This document shows positions 48,922 to 58,391 of a DNA stretch of 64,000 nt, piece after piece. The notes beneath the pieces were generated by a model. It had not been told where the DNA came from and made no database searches. It saw only the letters and a program-made list of their open reading frames with translations. The translations under genes were made by a program, and so were the position numbers. The DNA is taken from NCBI RefSeq assembly GCF_009677585.1, contig NZ_WKYV01000003.1, forward strand, positions 62,001-126,000, given 5' to 3'. How positions within the stretch are numbered: the first letter of the stretch is position 1; each line of letters opens with the position of its first letter. Origin of the DNA: Lactonifactor sp. BIOML-A5. Its GTDB lineage: Bacteria; Bacillota; Clostridia; Lachnospirales; Lachnospiraceae.

Positions 48922-51424
48922 ATCCCTGAGACTCCCGCAGTCTCTCAACTGCACTTTTCCCCCGGATGCTGTAATGGTATAGAAGCAAAGGAACACAGAT
49001 ACACACTAAGATTACCAGAACATAGACCCCCAGCACTGGGATTAACGGGAAATAGAACCCCACATCCATGTAGTTCACTGACTGATAGATAACATATGTA
49101 ACTCCAATGCCCACTGTGGAGGATAAGAGCAGAGAACTTCCGGCAAATAAAAGTCCCTCCTGCACAAGCATTTTTTTCATCTGCCGTTCTGTCATTCCAA
49201 TGCTTTCAAGAACAGCCAGTTCCCCCAGCCGGTTCTGTATACTGCTGCACACTGTATTTACATAATTCATAATTCCAATAAGAGCCAGAATCAAAACAAT
49301 ACCCAGCCCGAATTCCATCATATTCCCCTGAGATTCTTTTACACGTTTCATACTTTCTATCTTTGAGCTGCTCTCAATATCTGTACTGTAAGGACTTTCT
49401 TCGGCAATGCCCAGGGCCTGTGCCTCCGCAGATTCGTCATATTCCTCCTGATACAAGATTCCCAGTTTCTGTATATATGCCTCCGGATTCAGACGGTGCA
49501 GAAACTGTTGGCTTACGATAATCACAGGGGCAAGACCGGCGTAAGGTGAATAATAGTTCTCATCTGTCATTCCTCCTATGGGAAGCGTCACACTGCCCTC
49601 CTCCCCTGTCTTTTTCAGGTAGAATGTCAGTGTCTTTCCCTCAATATCCTTTTCTGTAAGCGAAAGGTCATTTCTGTAGAGGATACACACTTCCCCTGTC
49701 ATAAAGGCCTCTTTGTCCACTGGCTGGGAAAGAGTTTCCTTTAGCCGGTCAAACAGCATCTCATCTATCCCTGTGATATAAGAATAAAACTTATCCGGAT
49801 TCTTCTTATACTCGTCCCTTGCCTCCGCATAGGGGTAATCCATCCAGGTAGCATATTCCTCCCGCATCCAGATCTCCGCAAAATCTGGCTCCCAGGGCAC
49901 TGTAATTTCATCCAGATACAGAGGGTAAATCTCCCTTATCCCCTTACTCTCGTCCAGAGCGGTTATAAAATCCTTATCAAAGATCTGTCTGTACTGGCTC
50001 TCATCTTCTTTGCCCAGAGTATCATTGCTCAGCTCCAGATCAAAATCCATGAAATTGGACACCATGGTTCTGGCACCCTGGCTCTGGATAATCGTAATTA
50101 CACAGATAAATATGGATACACTCAGAGTCAGGGATAAAATTACAATTGCAGACCTTTTTCGGTCTTTCAGCAGATTGGTTCTGGCCATCCTTCCCGCAAT
50201 GCTTCCCTTACCCGTCCTTCTTTTTTTTCTGCCGCCTCCCGGGGCTGTATATCTCACTGCCTCAACCGGTGAGATGCGTCCTGCAATTTTCGCCGGTTTT
50301 CTGCTGCCAAAGTAAATAGTAAGACAACTCACCAGAACAGCAGCGGCATACACCAAGGGATGAAAGGATACAGAAACGGCCCCGCCCCGGATCCCAATTG
50401 TCTTTACAATGCCAGGAATAATGATAAACGCAGTCCCGCTGCCCACCGCCAGCCCCAGAACAATTCCAGCCCCTCCCAGGAGAAACATCTGGCGGTAAAG
50501 CATCTTGTGTATCTGCCGCTCTGTCATACCCACGGTCTGAAGCAGCCCATAATACCGGATATTATTAGTGACTGAAAGATAAAGAATATTATATACCAGA
50601 AGATAGCTGCAGACGCAGGTTACAAATACCAGGCCCAGGATCCCCAAAAATACAGACAGGGAATGCTCTGTGATTCCTGTATACAAAAGTCTCTGCTGTT
50701 TCCCCAGATTCAGTTCCTCACGAAAGGTATCCAGCTGTTTATCCGTAAAAAGAGCACGGGAAAAGCTCAGATACATGACTCCCGCTGTGACATCCGACGG
50801 TTTGTGTCCCGTAGTCCTATAGAACTTTTCGGATACATATGCGGCAGTCTCCCCACTGTAATCCTCATAGATACCGCTGATAATAAATTCTTTCTTATGC
50901 TTTCCGTTTTTATCTCCATACGTGAGAGTAAGGCGGTCGCCGATCTTCCCATTTTCTGATCCGCATTCCTTTAGCGCACCCATGGAAATCATCAGCTCAT
51001 TCTCCTGTTTGGGATACTCCCCCTTTATCCACTTAAGAGCCGGCCTTTTCTGTACGTCCCAGTAAGTCCCGTCGCTCCATATAAAAGTAGTATGAAGGCT
51101 GTCATCCACTCCATTGCTCTCTGCACTGGCACATTTAACGGTCAGCCCTGCCTCTTCAATCCTGCTGTCGTTTCTGCATTTTTCAATCTGTTCCCCGCTG
51201 GGTGCCATAAGCACCGCGTCGTGGACTCCCCCGTACATTCGGATTGTCTGGTCCCTCTGGGCTTTAAAGTATGTAATTCCCACTGTCAGCACTGTGATAA
51301 GCATAAAGGCAGACAGGGCTATGGAGGCAATGAGGATACTATTTCTCCTGGTATTGCCCTGCATGCTTCGTTTTGCCATTTTGCGGATAATTCTTTGATT
51401 ATTATTTTCCAGCACTCCCGTCAC
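48920..51424 (-). CDS. ABC exporter permease, FtsX/MacB type
   Basis: The 834-residue protein has a membrane segment near residue 30-50 and a large extracytoplasmic domain (about 55-255). FtsX core 1 follows (SVFLGILGLVFVTCVCSYLLVYNILYLSVTNNIRYYGLLQTVGMTERQIHKML), then a second extracytoplasmic domain (about 480-690) and core 2 (LALIGIMNYVNTVCSSIQNRLGELAVLESIGMTERQMKKMLV). The repeated GMTERQ motif marks the two FtsX halves. The GTG start overlaps the ATPase stop (GTGA); GTG 51415 is an alternative. Probably exports or senses a peptide or lipid, under the adjacent two-component system. Confidence 0.9.
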   Translation of the reverse strand: MTGVLENNNQRIIRKMAKRSMQGNTRRNSILIASIALSAFMLITVLTVGITYFKAQRDQTIRMYGGVHDAVLMAPSGEQIEKCRNDSRIEEAGLTVKCASAESNGVDDSLHTTFIWSDGTYWDVQKRPALKWIKGEYPKQENELMISMGALKECGSENGKIGDRLTLTYGDKNGKHKKEFIISGIYEDYSGETAAYVSEKFYRTTGHKPSDVTAGVMYLSFSRALFTDKQLDTFREELNLGKQQRLLYTGITEHSLSVFLGILGLVFVTCVCSYLLVYNILYLSVTNNIRYYGLLQTVGMTERQIHKMLYRQMFLLGGAGIVLGLAVGSGTAFIIIPGIVKTIGIRGGAVSVSFHPLVYAAAVLVSCLTIYFGSRKPAKIAGRISPVEAVRYTAPGGGRKKRRTGKGSIAGRMARTNLLKDRKRSAIVILSLTLSVSIFICVITIIQSQGARTMVSNFMDFDLELSNDTLGKEDESQYRQIFDKDFITALDESKGIREIYPLYLDEITVPWEPDFAEIWMREEYATWMDYPYAEARDEYKKNPDKFYSYITGIDEMLFDRLKETLSQPVDKEAFMTGEVCILYRNDLSLTEKDIEGKTLTFYLKKTGEEGSVTLPIGGMTDENYYSPYAGLAPVIIVSQQFLHRLNPEAYIQKLGILYQEEYDESAEAQALGIAEESPYSTDIESSSKIESMKRVKESQGNMMEFGLGIVLILALIGIMNYVNTVCSSIQNRLGELAVLESIGMTERQMKKMLVQEGLLFAGSSLLLSSTVGIGVTYVIYQSVNYMDVGFYFPLIPVLGVYVLVILVCICVPLLLYHYSIRGKSAVERLRESQG

Positions 51425-52098
51425 CCCCTGTCAGCAATTCTGCCGTCTTCTATCCGCAGAATTCGGTCTGCAAGCTGTGCGATATCACTGTCATGGGTGA
51501 TCACCACAAGAGTTTGATGGAATTGCGTGGCGGCCGCCTTCAGAAGCCCCAGCACGTCGTGGCTGGTCTGGCTGTCCAGATTGCCGGTGGGTTCATCTGC
51601 CAGCACGATGGCAGGCTTGGTGGATAGAGCTCTTGCTATGGCAACTCTCTGCTGCTGCCCTCCCGATAAGGTGTTGGGGAGTACCTCCCTTTTTTCTTCC
51701 AGTCCCAGGACGCCGATGAGAGTATCCATAAATTCTCGGTCAATATGCCCTCCGTCCAGTTCAATGGGAAGTGTAATATTCTCATATACATTCAGATCCG
51801 GCACCAGATTATAGCTCTGGAATACAAACCCCACCTTCCTTCTCCGGAATATAGTAAGCTGCTCCCGGTTCATCCGGCTCAGATCTCTGCCTCCCACCAG
51901 AACCCTGCCTTCAGTGGGCGTATCCAGACCCCCCAGCATATGGAGAAGGGTGGACTTGCCGCTTCCGGACTTTCCGACAATAGCGGCAAATTCCCCCTTC
52001 TCTATAGTGAGATCCACGCCGTCCAGCGCCTTCACAACATTGTTTCCCATATCATAATACTTCTTCAGTTTTATGGTTTTTACAACTTCCTCTGACAT
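51421..52098 (-). CDS. ABC exporter ATPase (MacB/LolD type)
   Basis: The 225-residue ATPase has Walker A GKSGSGKSTLLHMLGGLD, signature TLSGGQQQRVAIARAL, Walker B IVLADEPTGNLDS and VVITHDSDIA. This is the usual partner of FtsX-domain permeases. Start ATG 52098 with AAGGGAG 9 nt upstream is chosen over an ATG 18 codons earlier. The permease start overlaps its stop by 4 bp. Confidence 0.95.
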   Translation of the reverse strand: MSEEVVKTIKLKKYYDMGNNVVKALDGVDLTIEKGEFAAIVGKSGSGKSTLLHMLGGLDTPTEGRVLVGGRDLSRMNREQLTIFRRRKVGFVFQSYNLVPDLNVYENITLPIELDGGHIDREFMDTLIGVLGLEEKREVLPNTLSGGQQQRVAIARALSTKPAIVLADEPTGNLDSQTSHDVLGLLKAAATQFHQTLVVITHDSDIAQLADRILRIEDGRIADRG

Positions 52099-52175
52099 TG
52101 TTTTCAACTCCCTTTCCTTTGATAGACCCAGCTTATCAAAGAAATATCTCAAACTTATCTCATCCGGCTATTCTC

Positions 52176-53210
52176 TCAATTCTGTGATTTTCCCGGCAGA
52201 TAGATATGAAATCGGCTTCCCTTTCCCACCTCTGACCGGACTTCGATATACCCTTTCTGTCTGGTGATAATCTCTCTGGCCAGATACAGACCTAACCCGA
52301 CCCCCTCCTGCCCGCGGACCTCAGGCTCCCGGTAAAATCTTCCAAAGATTTTGCACCGGCGGCTCTCTTCAATCCCCTTGCCCGTGTCCCGGATGGTAAT
52401 ATGAGTGTAGAATTCCTGTTCCTTCACTAAGACATCTATCTTCCCTCCCGGTTCAGTATACTTTACCCCGTTGTCCAAAATATTATATAGTGCTTCTTCC
52501 GTCCACCTGGGATCGTGATAAATAAACAGATTCTCCGGACAGTCAACAGATATCTGAATGTCTTTGCGGTCTGCCCTGGGCAGCACGCTTCCAAGGGCTC
52601 TGCCCAGGGTGTCATAAAAGAGGGCATCCTCCTGGCGGATCTTCAGAATTCCTGTCTCCAACCGGGACATTTTTACCAGACTTTGTATCAGAAAATCCAG
52701 CTTATCCGCCTGTTCTTTTATCTGTACAAGAAACTCTACTTCTGTATTTCTGTCTGTACTCTTCTCCCCCAGCATCTCCGCATACATTTTGATATTGGAA
52801 ACCGGTGTCCTGGTCTGGTGGGAAATGTCTGATACCAGCTCCTGCATTCTCTTTCTCTCCTTCAGGCTGCTCTGTGCATAATAATTCTGTATCTCATAAA
52901 GCTGCTTCAGCTTTGTCTGAAGCTTAGAAAGCTGGCTCTCTTCCGTCTCATCAAACTCCAGGTCCTCCCTCCCCTGGATCATATAATCCAGACTTTTTTC
53001 CATAGAATCCGTAAACCTCCAGATATCCCTTTTTATGCACCAGGTATAGGCGGCCCAGATGCCCAGGTTCCCCAGATACCCCAGAGCAGCCAGCAGCCTT
53101 GCCGTCTTTCCGGGAACCACATACAGTACTCCCATAAAGGTGATGGCCCCCACGGCAAACCCGGACCATTTTAAAAGTCTTTTCCTTTTTTCCGATTTAT
53201 CCTTTGTCAC
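52176..53210 (-). CDS. Short intramembrane-sensing-type histidine kinase
   Basis: The 344-residue kinase has two membrane helices close together (about 18-37 and 45-63) with almost no external loop, as in BceS-type kinases that read the state of an ABC transporter. H131 in SDISHQTRTPVSNIKMYAEML is the phospho-acceptor; the ATPase domain has YNILDNGVKYTEPG and GVGLGLYLAREII. Its GTG start overlaps the regulator stop (GTGA), with AGGAG upstream. It lies upstream of the ABC exporter genes in the same direction. Confidence 0.9.
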   Translation of the reverse strand: MTKDKSEKRKRLLKWSGFAVGAITFMGVLYVVPGKTARLLAALGYLGNLGIWAAYTWCIKRDIWRFTDSMEKSLDYMIQGREDLEFDETEESQLSKLQTKLKQLYEIQNYYAQSSLKERKRMQELVSDISHQTRTPVSNIKMYAEMLGEKSTDRNTEVEFLVQIKEQADKLDFLIQSLVKMSRLETGILKIRQEDALFYDTLGRALGSVLPRADRKDIQISVDCPENLFIYHDPRWTEEALYNILDNGVKYTEPGGKIDVLVKEQEFYTHITIRDTGKGIEESRRCKIFGRFYREPEVRGQEGVGLGLYLAREIITRQKGYIEVRSEVGKGSRFHIYLPGKSQN

Positions 53211-53887
53211 TCCTGTTCTCCTGTCCACTGATAGCCCATCCCATAGGCGGTAGCAATGTACTTGTGCCTCCCGTCCTCAATCTTTCCCCGCAGCCGGTTC
53301 ACATTAACGGCCAGAGCATGCTTGTCCACGAACTGTCCGTTGCTGTCCCAGATCCGTTCCAGCAGGATCTTATGGGTGAGCACCTGGCCTTTGTTGTCAA
53401 TAAAAACGCGCAGCAGTTTATACTCAGTGGGTGTAAAAAATACCTCTTTTCCCTTCACTGCTGCCCTGAACCTGGTAAAATCTATCCAAAGATACCCATC
53501 CTCATAAATATCTTCAACTTTTCCACCTTTTGTTCTATTTAAAACTGCTGCCGCTTTTTTCTTCAGCAAAACCATACTGAATGGCTTTGTCACATAATCG
53601 TCGGCCCCCAGGTCATAGCCCTTTACTGCGTCCTCCTCCAGATCCCTGGCTGTAAGGAAAATAATGGGTGCCCTCCGTACCTCCATAGCCCAGCGGCAGA
53701 ACTCAAACCCATCTCCGTCGGGAAGATTAACATCTAAAATCACAAGATCAAATACCTGGGATAAAAAGAGTGCTTTTCCCTCCTCTGCGGAATATGCTCC
53801 CTCCACCTGGCAGCCCTCCTGGCCGAATCCATACTGCAGGCCCCGGTTCAGAGCTCTGTCGTCTTCTATAATTAAAATGCGGTCCAT
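53207..53887 (-). CDS. OmpR-family response regulator
   Basis: The 226-residue regulator has E8 D9 D10, phospho-acceptor D52 (VILDVNLPDGDGFEF) and DDYVTKPFSMVLLKKK. A winged helix occupies about 128-222 (FFTPTEYKLLRVFIDNKGQVLTHKILLERIW; HALAVNVNRLRGKIE). ATG 53887 with AAGGAG is the start; the frame is open 23 codons earlier. It is first in a regulator-kinase-ATPase-permease operon typical of antimicrobial peptide response modules. Confidence 0.94.
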   Translation of the reverse strand: MDRILIIEDDRALNRGLQYGFGQEGCQVEGAYSAEEGKALFLSQVFDLVILDVNLPDGDGFEFCRWAMEVRRAPIIFLTARDLEEDAVKGYDLGADDYVTKPFSMVLLKKKAAAVLNRTKGGKVEDIYEDGYLWIDFTRFRAAVKGKEVFFTPTEYKLLRVFIDNKGQVLTHKILLERIWDSNGQFVDKHALAVNVNRLRGKIEDGRHKYIATAYGMGYQWTGEQE

Positions 53888-53975
53888 CTCCCACACTCCT
53901 TCTTTTTTATCTATTATAAGTGTTTGGGACATAAACCGCAATTTTAGAAATATCACAAGATCGAGATACTATGCT

Positions 53976-55205
53976 CTAATAAACTTCCTTTTTTCTGTAG
54001 ACCAGATATACCGCCGGCAGCAAAACGGCTGTCATTCCCAGATACAGCAAAGGCAGAATCTGGCAGAGATTGACTACCTTTCCTCCTATAGTATACACCG
54101 TAAACAATCTCAGAAGAGTAGTCCCCTGCATCAGCTGATGGGGGAGAAGTCCCAGGATGTCTCCTGCCAGTCCGCCGGTAACGTACTGTCCCACAACTGC
54201 CGGAGCCATAATCAGCAAAAAGCTTGTCACTATAGGAAGAATGGAGGAGCCTGTCACTGCAGATAGCCATGCGGTAAGAATACTCATAAAAAGGCATATG
54301 ATATAACCGCAGGCAATGCAAAAGATATAGGCTTCCAGATTGGTAATATTATACAGACTTTTCCAGAATCCATTGGCCTGAATCATGCACCCGGCGCCGT
54401 CTGTTCCGAAAACAGCCAGCAGTATTCCGCTGGATACAAGAACTGCCGCCCAGTAGACCGCTGTAGCGATTGTTAGGACTGCCCCTATCTTGACCTTTAT
54501 TCCCCGGGAACGGCCATAGCAGCTGGAATAGAACACGCCGGAGGCCCCTGTCTGGTATTCCCAGGGAAATACAGATGCCACAAGAATACACACAACAATT
54601 GCGGCTCCCATGATAACCACCATCATAAACTCTATGGTTTTGCTCCATCCTGTCTGGTATCTGTATTCCAGAGGAACTTCCATTTTCTCAAACTGGTGTA
54701 TGTAATATGCTTTTTCCTTATCGCTGAAGCTGCTGCTATACTCCCCATACAGCCACTCCCTCAGATGGTCTGTCCGATTGGCATAAAATTGCTGTGCATC
54801 TTCGGGACTCAAACGGTCTGCCATATAATAATCATTTTCCTGAAAACTGCAGAAGGACTGGTTAATCAACCCTCTGATGTCTTGGAACCCCTGCGTTTTC
54901 GCATACCCTATATTGCTCAATCCTCCCTCCTCCAGGGCATATTCGGGGTCCGACGTGATACGGGCATTGGCCTCAAGCACCCGGGCAATCTTTTCCTCTG
55001 TGACAGGGCCTTCCCACTCCTTTTTCACTTCCTTCAAATTGTGGATGGCATGGATGCCCCGTTCCTCTTCTCCCTGAGGATTTACCCAGACCTCACTTCT
55101 AATATAAAAGGCACCCAGCATCCAGATAAGGTAGACGCAGAACACTGCCAGTGTCACTTTCGTGCTGAGCCTGCCGGTTACCTTTTTCAGCTCATACTTG
55201 TACAT
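53976..55205 (-). CDS. ABC transporter permease, cassette 2
   Basis: The 409-residue protein has an N-terminal helix (LAVFCVYLIWMLGAFYI), an extracytoplasmic region of about 150 residues, then six segments (VVIMGAAIVVCILVASVFPWEYQTGASGVFYSSCYGRSRGIK). It has the same architecture as the cassette 1 permease. Start ATG 55205 overlaps the ATPase gene by 14 bp, with AGGTGAGG just before it; 14 upstream codons in frame are unlikely to be used. Confidence 0.9.
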   Translation of the reverse strand: MYKYELKKVTGRLSTKVTLAVFCVYLIWMLGAFYIRSEVWVNPQGEEERGIHAIHNLKEVKKEWEGPVTEEKIARVLEANARITSDPEYALEEGGLSNIGYAKTQGFQDIRGLINQSFCSFQENDYYMADRLSPEDAQQFYANRTDHLREWLYGEYSSSFSDKEKAYYIHQFEKMEVPLEYRYQTGWSKTIEFMMVVIMGAAIVVCILVASVFPWEYQTGASGVFYSSCYGRSRGIKVKIGAVLTIATAVYWAAVLVSSGILLAVFGTDGAGCMIQANGFWKSLYNITNLEAYIFCIACGYIICLFMSILTAWLSAVTGSSILPIVTSFLLIMAPAVVGQYVTGGLAGDILGLLPHQLMQGTTLLRLFTVYTIGGKVVNLCQILPLLYLGMTAVLLPAVYLVYRKKEVY

Positions 55206-56085
55206 GTTCCTCACCTGCTTTCTCTCCGAAATAGTATAAAAATGCATCCTCCAGGCTCAGAGGGCTCTGTACAGCCTGAGGACAGGGCCGTACCTCTGAT
55301 AAGATCCGTAGTCTTGCCCCTTCTGCCTCTATTTTCAGATTGGATACACGATAGCGCTCTCTATAGATTTCTGCCTCCCGTTTCTCCATCACACACTCCC
55401 ATGCTTTTACCCTTCGTGAGATGCCCTCTATCAGTTCTGCGGGAGAACCGGAATCAACAATCTGTCCCTCCCCCATAAAAAGGATCTCGTTGGCGATGGA
55501 TTCTACGTCAGAAACTATATGTGTGGACAGCAGGATAATGCCTTCCTCTGCCAGTTCGCTGATCAAATTCCGGAACCGGATCCTCTCTTTGGGATCCAGG
55601 CCGGAAGTAGGTTCATCCAGAATCAGAAGCCTGGGGCGGTTCAGCATGGCCTGCGCTATGCCCAGGCGGCGTTTCATTCCTCCGGAAAACTTTTTTATCT
55701 TCTTCTTTCTGACATTTGCCAGCCCCACCTGGTGAAGCAAGTCGTCAATCCTTCTTTTTGCTGCCGCAGGTTTCATACCTTTGAGTGCAGATATATATCT
55801 GAGATAATCCTCTGGGGTAAATTCAGGATAATAACCAAAATCCTGGGGAAGATACCCAATCACTCTGCGGTACTCTTCTCCCAGGGAAAAGATATCCCTG
55901 CCGCCCCAAAGGATCGTTCCGCCTGAGGGATTCAGCAGAGTGCAGATCATTCGCATCAGTGTCGTCTTTCCTGCCCCGTTTACCCCCAAAAGCCCGTATA
56001 CTCCCCGCTCCATGGTAAAGGACACCTGATTTACAGCCTTCATATCTTTAAACTCTTTCGTCAGATTTTTTATTTGTAATTCCAT
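55192..56085 (-). CDS. ABC transporter ATPase, cassette 2
   Basis: The 297-residue ATPase has Walker A GVNGAGKTTLMRMIC, signature FSGGMKRRLGIAQAML, Walker B LLILDEPTSGLDP and STHIVSDVE. It is very similar to cassette 1 (GYLPQDFGYYPEFTPEDYLRYISALKGM against GYLPQEFGFYPEFTVKDYLEYMAALKGL). ATG 56085 with AAGGAG 7 nt upstream is the start. It overlaps the preceding membrane protein gene by 16 bp. Confidence 0.94.
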   Translation of the reverse strand: MELQIKNLTKEFKDMKAVNQVSFTMERGVYGLLGVNGAGKTTLMRMICTLLNPSGGTILWGGRDIFSLGEEYRRVIGYLPQDFGYYPEFTPEDYLRYISALKGMKPAAAKRRIDDLLHQVGLANVRKKKIKKFSGGMKRRLGIAQAMLNRPRLLILDEPTSGLDPKERIRFRNLISELAEEGIILLSTHIVSDVESIANEILFMGEGQIVDSGSPAELIEGISRRVKAWECVMEKREAEIYRERYRVSNLKIEAEGARLRILSEVRPCPQAVQSPLSLEDAFLYYFGEKAGEEHVQV

Positions 56086-56837
56086 AGCCACTCTCCTTCA
56101 CAATACCGCGCGGTAACGCTTACCGCCCGCACTATCACATAAACCAGAAAAATCAATGAAACCGCAACCAGCAGAAGCCACACAGGCAGAGCAATGGCCC
56201 GGTACAGCTTTTCCATAATGACAACCCGGTACCAGAGAAAGGACCATATGGTACAGAGGCCTACAGCCATCAGCTGGGAATTCATTTTCACACTGCACAG
56301 GACTGTAAAGCAGATACAGCAGGTCACATTAAACGGCACAAGGAAATTAATCACCGCTTCATAAAGGGAAATTCTTATAGTTGCAGCCGTAAAGATAAAA
56401 AATATACTTGCCAGCACAAGCTCTGTCATTCCTATGAGCAGCACCCTTGCTATATAAACCTTCTTCAGTCCGAAATACGTAGCATTTTCTATCTCTATGG
56501 TTCTGGTTCTCAGATTCTTCCAAAGCTCCGGAATCAGTGTCATGCCCAGAAGAGGAACCCATACACTGAAGCCGCTGTACGGCAGCGCCCCATGTTTCTG
56601 CCAGTACAGAGTCAGCCACAGCAAAAAGTAGATACCGATCTGCAGCACCCACATGCTTTTATTAATAAACCGGAGCTGAACTGCTAAAAACTCTGCCGGA
56701 GTTATGCTCTGTTCTTCCGCATGCCGGTAAAACGCCTGTTTTGACAGAAGAATCGTCTCCTCTATTTTTTCTGCCCGGACCTCCGGTCCTTCCGGCTGTC
56801 GGGCTGTCACATGGTCCCTCTTTTTTCCCTCTTTCAT
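56070..56837 (-). CDS. Membrane protein of sigma-ABC cassette 2, possible anti-sigma partner
   Basis: The 255-residue protein has a charged N-terminal region of about 50 residues (AEKIEETILLSKQAFYRHAEEQSITPAEFLAVQLRFINKSM), then about six membrane segments, matching the cassette 1 protein at 43312. GAGAGGAGG lies before the start codon. ATG 56837 directly follows the sigma factor stop in an overlapping GTGATG. Family not recognised. The conserved sigma-coupled position in both cassettes suggests a regulatory role. Confidence 0.75.
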   Translation of the reverse strand: MKEGKKRDHVTARQPEGPEVRAEKIEETILLSKQAFYRHAEEQSITPAEFLAVQLRFINKSMWVLQIGIYFLLWLTLYWQKHGALPYSGFSVWVPLLGMTLIPELWKNLRTRTIEIENATYFGLKKVYIARVLLIGMTELVLASIFFIFTAATIRISLYEAVINFLVPFNVTCCICFTVLCSVKMNSQLMAVGLCTIWSFLWYRVVIMEKLYRAIALPVWLLLVAVSLIFLVYVIVRAVSVTARYCEGEWLWNYK

Positions 56838-57352
56838 CACAGTTCCTCCTCTCCCAAAATCTCCCTCAGGCGTTCTTTAGCAGCCTTTATTCTATATTTC
56901 ACCAGAGGAAGTCCGATTTCTTGTATCTTCGCAATTTCCTTTAGCTTTAGATCCTGATAGTAGTGCAGTATAAGGACATCCCTCATCTCTTCCGGCAGCT
57001 GACGCAGGGCCTGTTCTAGGACGAGGGAGTCAATTACTCTGTCTAAGGGCCACACAGACTGTTCCGGGACAGATTCTAGAGGCTCCTCCTTCCTTTTTCT
57101 GTATGTGTTTTTGCATAAATTTCCTGCAATTACGTAGAGATAATTTTTAGCCTTTCCGTAATGCCGGTAGTCTGGGAAAGAACGGAAAAACCGTTCAAAT
57201 GTATCCTGGGTAATATCCTCTGCCTTACTCTGGTCATTCACATGGAAAAAGGAATATTTGAGAATAGCAGGATAATATTTTTTCACAAACTCATCTATAG
57301 CCGATTCATCACCGGATTTCATTTTCTGCAGGAGAAAAAAGTCCTGATCCAA
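56837..57352 (-). CDS. ECF-type sigma factor, cassette 2
   Basis: The 171-residue protein has region 2 (IDEFVKKYYPAILKYSFFHVNDQSKAEDITQDTFERFFRSF) and region 4 (LPEEMRDVLILHYYQDLKLKEIAKIQEIGLPLVKYRIKAAKERL). The TTG start is supported by AAGGAGG 7 nt upstream; cassette 1 also uses TTG. It leads the operon sigma-membrane protein-ATPase-permease. Confidence 0.92.
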   Translation of the reverse strand: MDQDFFLLQKMKSGDESAIDEFVKKYYPAILKYSFFHVNDQSKAEDITQDTFERFFRSFPDYRHYGKAKNYLYVIAGNLCKNTYRKRKEEPLESVPEQSVWPLDRVIDSLVLEQALRQLPEEMRDVLILHYYQDLKLKEIAKIQEIGLPLVKYRIKAAKERLREILGEEEL

Positions 57353-57538
57353 TACTGCACCTCCTTTCAGGATTCTTTTAGAAAGCGCTCTCTATTAGGT
57401 ATAACACCATAGGAGTAAAAAAAGATAGGATACTAATGAATTTATATGTTTCTTATGTTACAATCAATTTATCATGCCGATTCCGGGACCGCAAGCAGCG
57501 CCCTGTATACAAAGAAAAAAGAAAGGATTTGAAGTTCT

Positions 57539-58303
57539 ATGTTATGGCCTATTATTATACTGTTCGCTATACTCTCTGCTGTTCTGCTCTCAGGAAAAGG
57601 GGGATTTTTAATAGCAGGATACAATACATCAAGTGCCAGAGAGAAGGCAAAATATGACGAGAAAAAGCTCTGCCGTGTTACCGGGACAGGGACAGCTCTC
57701 ATTACCGTTCTGCTTTTGCTCTCAGCTTTGGAGCGATTTGGACATTCGCGTATGTTTCCTATCATTTTGGGCGTGGGAATTCCTGTCATATTCATTGGAA
57801 TGCTCATTGCCATGAATACCATATGCAAGAACAAATCCCCTGTCTCCGTGCCTCCCAAACCCAGAGATCTAAAAAAAGAAAAGCGCTCTAAGGCGCTTAT
57901 TCTGGGATTTATTGCAGTCACTTTTCTGCTGGTGGGTATAACTATGTTTACCGGTTCACTTACCATTACCCTGGATAACAGCGGAATCTCCCTCCATACG
58001 TCCGGGTGGGAGGATAAGGAAATCCTGTACAGCGATATACAGTCTATTGAATACACGGATCAGCTGACACCGGGGCGGAGAGTATTCGGGCTGGGAAATT
58101 ACGTGCTGCGGGCCGGGGACTTTAAAAACGACCGGTTCGGCAAGTATGTGCTCTATTCCTATAACCGGTGTAAAGAATATATCATTGTGGAAACGCCGGA
58201 AGGGACGGTTGTATTCAACGGCAAAGACAGTGAAAAAACAAAAGAAGTGTATCAGGAAATCCTGAACCGGATTCCCGGTATCGTACCTGCTGCCGATACA
58301 TAA
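57539..58303 (+). CDS. DUF3784 membrane protein with C-terminal PH-like region
   Basis: The 254-residue protein begins with a DUF3784-type segment (IIILFAILSAVLLSGKGGFLIAGYNTSSAREKAKYDEKKLCRVTG, two membrane helices) and has a further two helices around 76-95 and 122-145. A beta-rich C-terminal region (ITLDNSGISLHTSGWEDKEILYSDIQSIEYTD ... YIIVETPEGTVVFNGKD) resembles a PH domain. Function unknown. It is divergent from cassette 2, with AAAGGA upstream. Confidence 0.8.
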   Translation: MLWPIIILFAILSAVLLSGKGGFLIAGYNTSSAREKAKYDEKKLCRVTGTGTALITVLLLLSALERFGHSRMFPIILGVGIPVIFIGMLIAMNTICKNKSPVSVPPKPRDLKKEKRSKALILGFIAVTFLLVGITMFTGSLTITLDNSGISLHTSGWEDKEILYSDIQSIEYTDQLTPGRRVFGLGNYVLRAGDFKNDRFGKYVLYSYNRCKEYIIVETPEGTVVFNGKDSEKTKEVYQEILNRIPGIVPAADT

Positions 58304-58338
58304 ATAATCCTGAAACATTCTCTTTGCAAGATGCATAA

Positions 58339-58382
58339 GCAAAAAGGCAGCGTTCCCCCACTCAGAACCGCTGCCTTTTTGC
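58339..58382. terminator. Bidirectional terminator
   Basis: GCAAAAAGGCAGCG (58339-58352) pairs with CGCTGCCTTTTTGC (58369-58382). The A/T tracts let it serve the convergent genes on both sides. Confidence 0.88.
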
Positions 58383-58391
58383 TTAACCTTA

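Noticed and set aside
57472..58056. 194-codon minus-strand ORF opposite the DUF3784 gene
   Set aside because: The plus frame has a recognisable DUF3784 start and ribosome site.
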